Source of the DNA: JBCCGI01 sp039029355
GTDB lineage: Bacteria > Planctomycetota > UBA1135 > GCA-002686595
Assembly: GCA_039029355.1 (NCBI GenBank)
Contig: JBCCGI010000006.1
Coordinates: forward strand, 1 to 64,000
Length of the DNA: 64,000 nt
Reading direction: 5' to 3'
The notes beneath the pieces are model-generated. The model made no database searches. It saw nothing but the letters and a program-made list of their open reading frames with translations, and was not told where the DNA came from. Of the stretch, positions 52,515-62,654 are shown one piece after another (within the stretch, counting starts at the first letter, position 1; each line of letters begins with the position of its first letter). Position numbers and translations under genes: made by a program.

Positions 52515-54212
52515 ATGAAGCGCCCGCTCCATCGCCTCCTCCCGTCCGCCTCCCTCGCGCTCTCGCTGCTCGCCGCGCCGGCGGCGGCCCAGTGGAACCC
52601 CGCCGCCGGAGAGTGGGGCAAGGACGACCCGAACGCGATCCGCGTGATGACGTGGAACGTCGAGGACGGGATCTGCTCGTCGAACTTCAAGAACAGCTCG
52701 ACCAACAACTGGGCCGCGCTGGCGCGGGTCGTGGCAGCGATGCAGCCGGACGTGCTCCTGCTTCAGGAGGCCGGCGACAACGACGGGAACGGCACCGGCA
52801 GCGGCGGCGACTCGGTTTCGTCGCTGCTCGCGACGGTCGACCTCTTCCTCCACGGCGGCTTCGACTTCTTCAAGGGCGTGGTGGTCACCGAGTACGTGCA
52901 GAAGTACGCGCCGGGCTACGACCTGCCGTTCGTCTACGTCAGCTCGGACGGCGACGGCTTCAACCGCAACGTCACCCTCAGCCGCTTCCCGTACTCCGAC
53001 CTGAACGGCGACGGGAAGGCCACGATCCCGAACATCCCCACGATCCTGGCGGACGAGTACGTGCCCAGCGGCGGCGTGGTGACTCCGCGCGGCACGCCGT
53101 GGGTCGAGATCGACCTTCCCGACGCGACCTATGGGCTGGACCTCGTCGTCGGCAACTCGCACCTGAAGGCGGGGGGCGGCTCGGACGACAAGGAGCTGCG
53201 CATCCTGACCGGGCAGCGCCTGGCGTACTACATCGACTACCTCCTCAACGGCGGCGGCACGGGCACGCCCGACCCGCACGGCAAGGTGATCGACTCGCCG
53301 CCGGCGACGACGGTGGTGTCGTCGACCGCGGCCGTGATCCACGCGGGCGACTTCAACGACAAGGCCTATCCCGGCGAGGACGGCGTCGAGTGGTGCTCCG
53401 AGGCCGAGTTCCAGGACGGCTTCGGGCCCGCCGACGGCCCCGACGCCGACCGCACCGACCTGGCGGTCGACTTCGCCACCGAGCCGTTCAGCGGCAGCGC
53501 GGTCACCCAGGGCTCGTCGAAGCTCGACTACTTCACCTGGGAGGACAGCCTGCTCGAGGTCGACAACAGCTTCGTCTTCTACAGCCTGTCGACGCCCTTC
53601 GGCTCGCTGCCGCCCGAGCTCGGCGGCTTCTTCTCGCCGCTGACCGTCAGCTCGATCGCCTCCGACCACCGCCCGGTGCTGATGGACTTCCAGCTGATCG
53701 AGCTCGACTGCGACGGCGACGGCATTCCGGACACCCAGGAGCCCGACACCGACGGCGACGGCGTCATCGACGACTGCGACAACTGCCCGCTCGCGAACCC
53801 CGACCAGCTCGACGTCGACGGCAACGGCATCGGCGACGCCTGCGAGACCTTCGCCTGCCAGCCCACCTTCGGCGCGGGCACGATGCAGTTCTCGATCTGC
53901 GGCGACGCGTTCACCCAGGACGGCACGGTGTTCTTCGAGCCCAAATCCGCCCCCGCGTGGGTGGTCGTCAGCTCGATGCCCCTTCCGGTCCCGGTCCCGC
54001 TGCTGCCGGGCGCGGACTCGCTCCTGGTGCCCGGCGACGTGCTGGTGCCCTTCACGACGACCCCCAGCGGCTTCGGCTCGCCGCTGCCGTCCCAGATCGT
54101 GTCGGGGCCGGGGCCGCAGTTCCTGCTCTGGTACGTGCAGGTGGTCGCCTTCGACCCGCTGTCGGGCAACGTGCAGGGCAGCAATGGCGTCGAGCTGACG
54201 TACTTCCTCTAG
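52515..54212 (+). CDS. Secreted endonuclease/exonuclease/phosphatase-family protein with Ca-binding repeats
   Basis: 565 residues. A Sec signal peptide (ending LLAAPAAAQ) precedes an EEP-fold catalytic domain with WNVEDG (residues 47-52), QPDVLLLQEAG, GNSHLKAGG, HAGDFND and SDHRPVLMDF. The catalytic acid, metal and His ligands of DNase I-like hydrolases are therefore all present. Two thrombospondin type-3 Ca-binding repeats follow (DCDGDGIPD, DTDGDGVIDDCDNCP). The C-terminal about 130 residues are the beta-rich module found in other secreted proteins here. It could degrade extracellular nucleic acid or a phospho-ester; which is unknown. Confidence 0.88.
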   Translation: MKRPLHRLLPSASLALSLLAAPAAAQWNPAAGEWGKDDPNAIRVMTWNVEDGICSSNFKNSSTNNWAALARVVAAMQPDVLLLQEAGDNDGNGTGSGGDSVSSLLATVDLFLHGGFDFFKGVVVTEYVQKYAPGYDLPFVYVSSDGDGFNRNVTLSRFPYSDLNGDGKATIPNIPTILADEYVPSGGVVTPRGTPWVEIDLPDATYGLDLVVGNSHLKAGGGSDDKELRILTGQRLAYYIDYLLNGGGTGTPDPHGKVIDSPPATTVVSSTAAVIHAGDFNDKAYPGEDGVEWCSEAEFQDGFGPADGPDADRTDLAVDFATEPFSGSAVTQGSSKLDYFTWEDSLLEVDNSFVFYSLSTPFGSLPPELGGFFSPLTVSSIASDHRPVLMDFQLIELDCDGDGIPDTQEPDTDGDGVIDDCDNCPLANPDQLDVDGNGIGDACETFACQPTFGAGTMQFSICGDAFTQDGTVFFEPKSAPAWVVVSSMPLPVPVPLLPGADSLLVPGDVLVPFTTTPSGFGSPLPSQIVSGPGPQFLLWYVQVVAFDPLSGNVQGSNGVELTYFL

Positions 54213-54263
54213 GCGCGGACGCTATCCTGTCGGGCTCTACCGCCCCTAGCCCCGACTCCCCGC

Positions 54264-54952
<689 letters not shown>

Positions 54953-54956
<4 letters not shown>

Positions 54957-55585
54957 GAGCGGCGCTCGGGCTCGGCCTCCTGGCGGCGCTGTGCGGCTGC
55001 TCACCGCGCGTCCCGCTCGAGGCCGCGCCGCCGCGCGAGGCCGAGCGGCTGGTGCTCGACACCCGCGAGCCCGAGGCGTTCGCCGCCGGACACCTGCCCG
55101 GCGCGCTGAACCTGCAGTGGGGTTGGAGCCAGCTGGAGGCGCGCGTGCGCAGCTACGTCCCCGACCTCGACACGCCGCTGGCGGTGCGCGGCTCGACGCC
55201 GGCCGAGGCCGAACGCGCGGCCGCGGTGCTCGTTGCGCTCGGCTACGAGGACGTGACGCTGCCCCCGAGCGCGCCCGAGACCGCGACGCTCGCGCTGATC
55301 ACCGCGGCCGAGCTGCGCGAGCGCCTCGCCGGCCCCGAGCCGCCGACGCTGATCGACGTCCGCTCCGAGGCGGAGTTCGAAACCGGCACCGTGGCCGGCG
55401 CCCGCTGCGTCGACCAGGACCTGGCGCCGGGGCTCCTCGAAGAGCTCGACCCGGCGGGCTCCTACGCCGTCGTGTGCGAGGGCGGTTGGCGCTCCTCGCA
55501 GCTCGCGAGCCTGCTGCGCCGGCACGGCGTCGAGGACGTCATCAACGTGATCGACGGCATGGCGGGCTGGCGCGCGCTGGACTGA
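54953..55585 (+). CDS. Tandem rhodanese-domain lipoprotein
   Basis: 210 residues. Signal peptide with probable lipobox LCGC (Cys16). The first rhodanese-like repeat has LDTREPEAFAAGHLPGALNL, but the expected active-site Cys loop reads PLAVRGSTPAEA, without Cys, so it is probably structural. The second, from about residue 115, has TLIDVRSEAEFETGTVAGARCV and the active loop YAVVCEGGWRSSQLASLL. The likely role is periplasmic sulfur or persulfide handling. Start codon overlaps the methyltransferase stop, indicating coupled translation. Confidence 0.85.
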
Positions 55586-55591
55586 GCGCGG

Positions 55592-56515
55592 CTACACCAG
55601 GCGATCGGCGTAGCGCTGCAGCCCGTCGGGAAGCGGGGCGCGCAGCTCCAAGCGCTCACCGGTCCGCGGGTGATCGAACGCGAGGCGCTCGGCGTGCAGC
55701 GCGTGGTGCGGCAGACCGCGAATGCGCTCGACGCCGCCCTGCGGCCGGTACAGCTTGTCGCCCACGATCGGGTGCCCCTTCGCCCACAGGTGAACGCGGA
55801 TCTGGTGGCGCCGGCCGGTGCGCGGGCGGCACTCGACCAGCGCGAGCCGCTCGCCGCGCCCCAGCACGCGAAACGAGGTGAACGACGCGCGCCCGGCGGG
55901 GTCGACGCGCTGCAGGTCGCGCTGTCCGGGCGCCGGACCGAGCGCGAGCTCGACGTCGAAGCTCTCCTCGTCCGGTGCGCCGTACACCAGCGCCAGGTAG
56001 ACCTTGTCGACCGTGCGCGCGCGGAACTGGTTCCGCAGGCGGTCGAGCGCCTCGGGCGTGCGCGCGAGCACCAGCACGCCGCTCGTCTCGCGATCGAGCC
56101 GATGCACGATTCCCCAGCGCTCCTCGGGCCCCGAGATGCTCGGCAGCGGGCCGAAGCGCTGCACCGCGAGCTCCGACACCGACCCGCCGCGGTAGCGCTC
56201 GGTCGGATGCGTCATCATCCCCGCCGGCTTGGCGACGACCGCCACGTCCTCGTCCACGTGCAGGTAGTCGAGCTCGACCGCGGGCTCGGCCGGCTCGGAG
56301 AGGCGCAGGGTGATCGACTCCCCACCTCGCACCGCGAAGTTCGAACGCACGACCTTCTTGCCGTCGACCTTGACGCCGCCGCGCCGCACGAGCTTCTGGA
56401 GCTGGGCTCCGCTGCGTCCGGGTACGAGCTTCGCAAGCACGCGGTCGAAGCGCGTCCCGGCCAGGGCGCGCGGCACCTCGATGCGAAGCCAGGAAGGGTC
56501 GTCGCCGGCGGCCAT
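55592..56515 (-). CDS. RluA-family pseudouridine synthase
   Basis: Converts uridine to pseudouridine in rRNA or tRNA. 307 residues. The N-terminal S4-type RNA-binding domain (RFDRVLAKLVPGRSGAQLQKLVRRGGVKVDGKKV) precedes VVAKPAGMMTHPT and the catalytic motif HRLDRETSG with Asp141. RRHQIRVHLWAKGHPIVGDKLY and PHHALHAERLAF follow. It matches RluD-type enzymes, which modify 23S rRNA helix 69. The exact target within the family is not certain. Confidence 0.93.
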   Translation of the reverse strand: MAAGDDPSWLRIEVPRALAGTRFDRVLAKLVPGRSGAQLQKLVRRGGVKVDGKKVVRSNFAVRGGESITLRLSEPAEPAVELDYLHVDEDVAVVAKPAGMMTHPTERYRGGSVSELAVQRFGPLPSISGPEERWGIVHRLDRETSGVLVLARTPEALDRLRNQFRARTVDKVYLALVYGAPDEESFDVELALGPAPGQRDLQRVDPAGRASFTSFRVLGRGERLALVECRPRTGRRHQIRVHLWAKGHPIVGDKLYRPQGGVERIRGLPHHALHAERLAFDHPRTGERLELRAPLPDGLQRYADRLV

Positions 56516-56540
56516 GGGCGTGTTATACCGAACGGCCGCG

Positions 56541-56843
56541 ATGGAGCAGTTCCTCTACCTCCTCAAGCCGACCCGCCTCGGCATGCTGACCGAGGGCCCC
56601 TCGGACGAAGAGTCGGTCGCGCTCGGCCGGCACGTCGACTACCTCGCGCGGCTCGTCGACGAAGGCACCGCCATCCTGTTCGGCCGCACGCAGACGGCGG
56701 ACGAGTCGACCTTCGGCCTCGTGATCTTCGAGGCCGAGGACGAGCCCGCGGCGAGGCGCGTTATGGAGGCTGACCCCTGCGTGGAGGAGGGCGTGATGAC
56801 GGCGCAGCTCTTCCCCTATCGGGTCGCCGGCATGCGCCGCTAG
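56541..56843 (+). CDS. YCII-related small protein
   Basis: 100 residues: FLYLLKPTRLGMLTEGPSDEESVALGRHVDYLARLVDEGTAILFGRTQTADE is the YciI-like ferredoxin-type fold, ending FEAEDEPAARRVMEADPCVEEGVMTAQLFPYRV. The family includes proteins of unknown function and some dehydrochlorinase-related ones. The start is the ATG at 56541, 25 nt from the divergent pseudouridine synthase start. Confidence 0.85.
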   Translation: MEQFLYLLKPTRLGMLTEGPSDEESVALGRHVDYLARLVDEGTAILFGRTQTADESTFGLVIFEAEDEPAARRVMEADPCVEEGVMTAQLFPYRVAGMRR

Positions 56844-56847
56844 GAGC

Positions 56848-58929
56848 CTAGGCCTCCAGCAGCTCGACCGCGGCGCGCGCGCCGTCGAGGCGAGCTCGCG
56901 CGCCGTCGCGCGCCGCGTCGAAGATGCCCTCGCAGTTGACGATCGCCGGCTTGCGCGCCTCGCGCAGCAGGATCGACGCGTGGCTCAGCTCGCCGCCGAT
57001 CTCCGCGACGACGCCGCCGACGCGGGGGAAAAGGACGGCCCAGGAAGGCTCGAGCGCAGGCACCAGCAGGATGGTCTCGCGGTCGAGCTTGACCTTGCCG
57101 TCGGCCATCGCCGCCAAGAGCCGCTCGAGATCGGTCGCCTTCAGCAACCGGCCTTCGAAGGCCTCCTGGTGCAGCGCGATGCCGGCGAACGAGCTGCGAT
57201 CGTCGGCGGCCGCGGCGGCGCCGCCCTCGGCGACGGCGGCGTCGATGTCGTCGCGCCGCGCGGTGGAGGGCACGCGGATGCGCCCCGCCTGCTCGTGCGC
57301 CGTCCGGCCGCGGCGGGCGGCCTCGGCCAGCGGCGCGCCCGAGCGCAGGTCCTCGCCGGTGAGATAGAAGACATCGTCCGCCGCGTCGAGCTCGCCGCTT
57401 GCGGCGAGCCGCTCGCCCTCGGCCAGGATCGCGCGTCGCAGCGGAACCCAGCGACGCATCAGCTCATCGCGGAACCACTCGCGCCGGCGGTCGAGCCAGT
57501 AGAGCGGGTTGGCCGGTAGCACGCCGCGTCGGCGCGGCGCGGGCTTCTTCGGCCACTCGCCGCGGACCTGCGCCTCGAGCAGCTCGCGCAGCTCGGCGAA
57601 GCGCGGGCGCGCGGGGTCGCTCTCGAGCGGGCCGCGGTGGCCGTACTTCTCTAGCCATTCGTCCAGCCCGCGCGACCGGAGGGTCGGCGAGAGGGAGCGC
57701 AGCGCGTCGAACTCCTCCATCATCGCCTCGGTAACGACCCGCGCGCTGCCGCGCAGCCCAAGGGCCCGCCGCACGCGCACCGCGCCGGACAGCGCGCCGT
57801 TGATCCCGAAGTTGACGCGTAGCGCGAGCTCCATCGCCGCGACGTTCGCGTCGAAGAGCTGCATCAATCCGCGCGCCTCAAGCAGCCTGCGGTCGAGCGC
57901 GGCGAGCCCGTCCACCGCGCCCATCACGGCGGCGACGTTGCGCACCTGCAGCGCGATCAAGCGCGGACCGTTGCGCAGGAAGCGGCGCCAGACCAACCTC
58001 CCGTCCGAGGCGCCGGAGGCCTCGCCGCCGATCCCCTCGGTGACCATCGTGCGCGGCAGGCCCCAGCGGTCCATCAGGCGGAAGAAGAACGACATGTTGA
58101 GCCAGGCGCGGCCGCCGGCGACGACGGCGTAGCTCTCGCGCCACCGCCCCACCTCGGAGTCGACCGCGGCGAAGAAGTCGAGCGCGCGCCGCCCCGCGTC
58201 GCCCAGCACCGACACGATCCACGGGCTGGGCGGATCGCCCAGGATCTCGCGGTGGTTGGCGAGCGACAGCACGGGGTTGCGGCGCACGTCGAAGAGCGCG
58301 GGGCGGACCTGCAGCAGGGTGTAGCGCGCCCCCACCTCGGCGATCTCGAGGTCGAGCGCGCCGAGCGCGAGCTCGTCCGCGAAGACGTCGGCCACGCGCG
58401 CCAGCCATTGCGACCAGGGGTCGTCGCGCTCGACGGTGCCGCGCCGCACGTCGCCGCGCTCGTGCCCGGCGGTCAGCGCCTGGTTGCCCCCCGCGGCCAG
58501 GGTGACCTCGTAGTAGAAGCCGTCGAAGAAGGCCACGCTGCCGCGCTCGGGGCTCAGCAGCGGCTGCGCGAACACCGCACCGCGCGGCCGGCCAAACGCG
58601 TCGCGCGGTAGCGAGTCGACGACCGCCCCCAGCGCCTCGGCAAGCTCGTCCTCGGACGCCACGTTGCGGCTGACGAACTGCCCGGCCGCGGAGCTCTCGC
58701 CCGTGTCTTCGGTCGGCGAAGCGGACCGCACGATCCACGGCGCGGGCCCCAGCTCGCGCGGAGCGCCCAGTCCGCGCGCCTCGGACGCCGGCGCCCAAAC
58801 CGTCGCCGGCACGCCGATGCCGGCGCGGTCCGCGACGCGTAGACGATCGAGTTTCGGGCAGTCGAGCCCGCTAGGTGTTTGCAGCGGCCGCCAGGTCACG
58901 TCCAAGCTCCTCCTCCAAGGCGCCTTCAA
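56848..58929 (-). CDS. PEP-synthase-like protein (ATP-grasp plus phosphohistidine domain)
   Basis: 693 residues. The N-terminal PPDK-type ATP-grasp domain shows IVRSASPTEDTGESSAAGQF, AVFAQPLL and LQVRPALFD. A long helical middle follows, with MEEFDALRSLSPTLRSRGLDEWLEKYGHRGPLE. The C-terminal PEP-utilising mobile domain has GGVVAEIGGELSHASILLREARKPAIVN, where the His is the phosphocarrier. There is no PEP/pyruvate barrel, as in rifampicin phosphotransferase-type proteins. It may phosphorylate a small substrate using ATP. The first 20 codons overlap the upstream hydrolase gene, so a shorter N-terminus is possible. Confidence 0.8.
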   Translation of the reverse strand: MKAPWRRSLDVTWRPLQTPSGLDCPKLDRLRVADRAGIGVPATVWAPASEARGLGAPRELGPAPWIVRSASPTEDTGESSAAGQFVSRNVASEDELAEALGAVVDSLPRDAFGRPRGAVFAQPLLSPERGSVAFFDGFYYEVTLAAGGNQALTAGHERGDVRRGTVERDDPWSQWLARVADVFADELALGALDLEIAEVGARYTLLQVRPALFDVRRNPVLSLANHREILGDPPSPWIVSVLGDAGRRALDFFAAVDSEVGRWRESYAVVAGGRAWLNMSFFFRLMDRWGLPRTMVTEGIGGEASGASDGRLVWRRFLRNGPRLIALQVRNVAAVMGAVDGLAALDRRLLEARGLMQLFDANVAAMELALRVNFGINGALSGAVRVRRALGLRGSARVVTEAMMEEFDALRSLSPTLRSRGLDEWLEKYGHRGPLESDPARPRFAELRELLEAQVRGEWPKKPAPRRRGVLPANPLYWLDRRREWFRDELMRRWVPLRRAILAEGERLAASGELDAADDVFYLTGEDLRSGAPLAEAARRGRTAHEQAGRIRVPSTARRDDIDAAVAEGGAAAAADDRSSFAGIALHQEAFEGRLLKATDLERLLAAMADGKVKLDRETILLVPALEPSWAVLFPRVGGVVAEIGGELSHASILLREARKPAIVNCEGIFDAARDGARARLDGARAAVELLEA

Positions 58930-59677
58930 GCGCCCGCGCCCACTCGGCGGGCGCGTCGATCATCGGATAGTGCCCCCAGACGGGGAACACGCGCACGGGC
59001 CAGCTTGTGCCGAGCCTGCGCTGGGTCTCTTCGAGCTCCGCCACTCCCACGACGCGGTCACGCCCGCCCCACCAGGCCGAGATGCGCGCGAGGCGCTCGG
59101 GCTCGGCCGCGAAGGAGCGTTCGAGCTCACGCAGGAGCGCCGGGGTCAGCCAGCGGAAGAAGTCGGGGAAGGCCGCGCAGCCAGCGTAGCCGTCGAAGAA
59201 GGCCTTCCGCTCCGCCTCCGCCGGCGCGCGCTCGAAGTACTTGCGCGCAAACCGCTTCTGCATCGCGGGCACGCGGAACCCCGCCTGAACCAAGCGCGGC
59301 ATCGGCCCGCGCATCAGGCGCGGAAACAGGCGCTGCTCCAGCCCCCAGAGCACCGCGCCCTGGATCAGGAGCGGCAGCTGAGGCGCGCCGGAGCGCGCCC
59401 GCAGCGACAGCGCGAACAGCGCGCCGATCCCGGTCGCGTACACCCCCGCCGCGCCCGCGAGGCGCGCCGCGTCGAGCTGCAACTGCACCTCGGCGAGGAA
59501 GGCCTCGAAGCCCGCCGCCCGCGGACGCCCCTCGAAGCCGGGATAGGCGACGTCGACCAGCTCGACGCCCGCCTCCCCACGCGCCAGCTCGGCACGCACG
59601 GCGTCGAGCCGTGCGGAGCTGTGGCCGTTGCCGCCGAGAAAGGCGACGCGGGGGGGCGGGGGCGAAGCGGGCTGCAT
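58871..59677 (-). CDS. Alpha/beta-hydrolase-fold protein lacking the serine nucleophile
   Basis: 268 residues from the ATG at 59677. The fold is seen in VAFLGGNGHSSARLDAVRAEL, GVYATGIGALFALSL at the nucleophile elbow, ISAWWGGRDRVVG carrying the acid Asp and VFPVWGHYPMIDAPAEWA carrying the His. The elbow G-x-S-x-G reads A-T-G-I-G, so the nucleophile is absent. It may be a binding protein or use another mechanism. Its end overlaps the PEP-synthase-like gene by 59 nt, suggesting a two-gene operon. Confidence 0.7.
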   Translation of the reverse strand: MQPASPPPPRVAFLGGNGHSSARLDAVRAELARGEAGVELVDVAYPGFEGRPRAAGFEAFLAEVQLQLDAARLAGAAGVYATGIGALFALSLRARSGAPQLPLLIQGAVLWGLEQRLFPRLMRGPMPRLVQAGFRVPAMQKRFARKYFERAPAEAERKAFFDGYAGCAAFPDFFRWLTPALLRELERSFAAEPERLARISAWWGGRDRVVGVAELEETQRRLGTSWPVRVFPVWGHYPMIDAPAEWARALEGALEEELGRDLAAAANT

Positions 59678-59800
59678 TGTCGGAGGTGCGTTAGGGGAGC
59701 ACCAATGTGGCCTACCGGAGCCCCGATCCCAAGGCTGCGGCGGGCGCAGAGCGCGCGGAGCACCTTCCGGCTCCGCCCGGCCGGCCTTACGATCGAGGCG

Positions 59801-62551
59801 ATGCACGCCGGGCTCGCCCTCTCCCTCGCCGTGGCTCTCGCGCTCCCCGGCTCCGCCCAGGAGTTCGTGAACTTCGAGAGCCCCCAGACGCACCCGATCC
59901 GCCTCTCGGCGGACGGCGCGCGCCTCTTTACGGTGCTGACGCCCGAGGCCCGGCTCTGCGTCTGGAGCGTCGCGGATCCGAGCGCGCCGGTGCTCCTTGC
60001 GGAGGTGCCGGTGGGGCTGGAGCCGATCTCGGTCACGCCGCGGAACGCGGACGAGGTCTGGGTCGTGAACTGGCTCTCGGACAGCGTCAGCGTGGTCTCG
60101 CTCGCCGAGGGCCGCGTCGTCGACACGCTTTATGTCGAGGACGAGCCGGCCGACGTCGCCTTCGCCCAGGGCAAGGCCTTCGTGTCGGTCGCGGCCAGCA
60201 ACGAGGTACGGGTCTTCGACGCCGAGACGCGCGCACCGCTGGGCGCGATCCAGATCGCGGGCAAGGACCCGCGCGCGCTCGCGGTGTCGGGCGACGGAGC
60301 GACCGTCTACGCGCTCGTGCGCACGTCGGGCAACGGGACGACGCTGCTGAAGGCCGGAGCGGCGCCGCCTCCGCCCCCGCCCGAGAACCCCGCGCTGCCT
60401 CCGGCGCCGCAGGTCGGGCTGGTCGTGCAGCAGGACGACCCGCTGGCGGCGGGCGCGATCGACTACACCCTGGACGACTTCGACCTGGCGGAGATCGATG
60501 CGGCCTCGCAGAGCGTGACGGTCTACCACCAGGGCCTCGGCACGACGAACACCGACGTCGCCGTACACCCCTTCACCGGCGAGCTCTTCGTCAGCAACAC
60601 GAACGCGCGCAACACCGTGCGCTTCGAGCCGAACCTCCGCGGGCACGCCGTGGACAGCCGCGTCACGCGCATCGCGGGCGGCGGCGTGACGGCGTTCGAC
60701 CTCAACCCCGGCGTCGACTACGGTGTGCTGCCGAACGACGCGGCGAAGGCGGTCGCCCTGGCCGACCCGATGGCGCTGGCCCTCGACCCGCTTCAGGGGC
60801 GGCTGTTCGTCGCGGCGCAGGGGACGGACCGGGTCGCCGTGCTCGATCTGGCCGGGACGATCCTGGAGCGCATCGACGTCGGCATAGCGCCGGGCGCGGC
60901 GGCGGCGCCGAAGGAGAAGCGCGGTCCCCGCGGCCTAGCGCTGAACGCGGCTGCGCAGCGGCTCTACGTGCTCAACCGCATCTCGCAGACGATCAGCGTG
61001 GTCGACACGGCGAGCGGCGCGGTGCTGCGCGAGCTCTCCAACGGATCGCACAACGCCACGCCGCCCGACCTCGCGGCGGGGCGCGGGTTCCTCTACGACG
61101 CGAAGCTGTCCGGCAACGGGACCTTCTCGTGCGCCTCGTGCCACGTCGACGCCGAGAAGGAAGGCCTAGCGTGGGACCTGGGCGATCCGGGCGGCGAGAT
61201 GTCCGCGCCTCCGCCGCATCCCGACCCTGCGGTCGACGCGCTGCTGAAGGACTTCCACCCGATGAAGGGGCCGATGCTGACGCAGACGCTCCGCGGGCTC
61301 GCGTCGGACGGCCCGCTCCACTGGCGCGGAGATCGAGCGACGTTCCAGGACTTCAACGCGACGTTCGAGGCGCTGATGGGCGGAGCCGAGCTCGCGGAGG
61401 CGGACATGGACCTGTTCGCGGAGTTCGGCCTGTCGATCGCCTTCCCGCCCAACCCAAACCAGAGCCTCGACCGCGTCTACGCCGCCGAGCCCGCGGACGC
61501 GAACCAGGCGACGGGGCTCGACGTCTTCCTCAACAACCCGATGATCGAGACGGTGCCGGGGAAGACGACGTGCAACGACTGCCACGTGCTGCCGGACGGC
61601 ACGGCGGGCGAGGTCGTCCCCCAGGGCGTGGCGAGCGTGCTGAGCATGCGCGTGCCGAACCTGCGCAACCTGTATCGCCGCACGGACTTCCTTCTGACCG
61701 GCTTCGGGATCGACCACGACGGCGCCGTGCGCTCGCTGGAGCAGATCGTCGCCCTGCAGGTCGCCAACGTGCCGGACGAGCTGCAGGACGACCTCGTCGC
61801 GTTCCTGCTGGCGCTCGACACCGGGACGGCGCCGGCGGTCGGCTATCAGGTGACGCTCGACGGCGCGGGCACGCCGCCGCCCGCCGCGCTGGCGGACCTC
61901 GCCCTGCTGGAGGCGCGCGCCGCCGCGGGCGACCTCGACCTGGTCGCGAAGGGACGCCTCTTCGCCACCGGCGACGACTTCGGGCTGCTGTACGACCCGG
62001 CTGCGGGCACGTATTTGGGCGACGTCGCGGGGGCGGGCCCCTACGCCCCGAACGAGGTCGTGGCCTGGGCCGCGGACGGCGTCGCGGCGCTGGTCTTCAC
62101 GGCCACGCCTCCGGGCGAGGGGCTTCGCTATGGAATCGACCGCGACCTGGACGGAACGCTGGACGGAGCCGAAGGGGTAGCGGCGTACGGAGTGCCGTCG
62201 CCCGGCTGCGGGAGCGTCCCCGCGCTCACGGTCAGCTCGGAGCCGTACGCAGGCAACGAGAGCTTTGCGTTCGTCGGCACGTCGGCCCCCGGGCTCTTCG
62301 GCACGCTGGTCGTGGGCGTCGCCCCGACCGCGGTCCCCGTGCTGGGTGCGCTCCTGCTCGTCGCGCCGGCTCCGGCCCTGCAGCTCGCCACGCAGGCCGA
62401 CGCGGCCGGCGTTTCGGCCGTGCCGGTGCCGATCCCGAGCACGCCTGAGACGGCGGGGGTGAAGCTCTACGCCCAGCTCTTGCTGCTCGACGCGTGCTCT
62501 GGCCCGCTGCTGGCGGCGACGGCCGGGCTCGAGCTGACGATCCAACCGTAG
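59801..62551 (+). CDS. Secreted YVTN beta-propeller / di-haem cytochrome c protein
   Basis: 916 residues. Sec signal peptide (ALPGSAQ). Residues about 25-420 are YVTN-type propeller repeats (EPISVTPRNADEVWVVNWLSDSVSVV, PRALAVSGDGATVYAL, ISQTISVVDTASGAVLREL), interrupted by a Pro-rich linker. Then comes a cytochrome c peroxidase-like part with haem motifs CASCH (444-448) and CNDCH (591-595) and RVPNLRNLYRRTDFLLTGFG. A last module of about 120 residues begins SPGCGSVP and is beta-rich, like other secreted proteins here. It is probably extracytoplasmic electron transfer or oxidation coupled to a binding propeller. Confidence 0.88.
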   Translation: MHAGLALSLAVALALPGSAQEFVNFESPQTHPIRLSADGARLFTVLTPEARLCVWSVADPSAPVLLAEVPVGLEPISVTPRNADEVWVVNWLSDSVSVVSLAEGRVVDTLYVEDEPADVAFAQGKAFVSVAASNEVRVFDAETRAPLGAIQIAGKDPRALAVSGDGATVYALVRTSGNGTTLLKAGAAPPPPPPENPALPPAPQVGLVVQQDDPLAAGAIDYTLDDFDLAEIDAASQSVTVYHQGLGTTNTDVAVHPFTGELFVSNTNARNTVRFEPNLRGHAVDSRVTRIAGGGVTAFDLNPGVDYGVLPNDAAKAVALADPMALALDPLQGRLFVAAQGTDRVAVLDLAGTILERIDVGIAPGAAAAPKEKRGPRGLALNAAAQRLYVLNRISQTISVVDTASGAVLRELSNGSHNATPPDLAAGRGFLYDAKLSGNGTFSCASCHVDAEKEGLAWDLGDPGGEMSAPPPHPDPAVDALLKDFHPMKGPMLTQTLRGLASDGPLHWRGDRATFQDFNATFEALMGGAELAEADMDLFAEFGLSIAFPPNPNQSLDRVYAAEPADANQATGLDVFLNNPMIETVPGKTTCNDCHVLPDGTAGEVVPQGVASVLSMRVPNLRNLYRRTDFLLTGFGIDHDGAVRSLEQIVALQVANVPDELQDDLVAFLLALDTGTAPAVGYQVTLDGAGTPPPAALADLALLEARAAAGDLDLVAKGRLFATGDDFGLLYDPAAGTYLGDVAGAGPYAPNEVVAWAADGVAALVFTATPPGEGLRYGIDRDLDGTLDGAEGVAAYGVPSPGCGSVPALTVSSEPYAGNESFAFVGTSAPGLFGTLVVGVAPTAVPVLGALLLVAPAPALQLATQADAAGVSAVPVPIPSTPETAGVKLYAQLLLLDACSGPLLAATAGLELTIQP

Positions 62552-62654
62552 GCCTACGCACCTTTTTCGACGCTCGCCGAGTCCTCGCTCCGGTCGGCGC
62601 ACTCTCGACTCTCGTCGCTCGCACCACGCCCAGGCCCCCGGAGGACCAAGCACC

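Noticed and set aside
58664..59800. Extension of the propeller-cytochrome gene upstream
   Set aside because: The frame is open only because it lies antisense to two minus-strand genes. The signal peptide starting at 59801 marks the real N-terminus.
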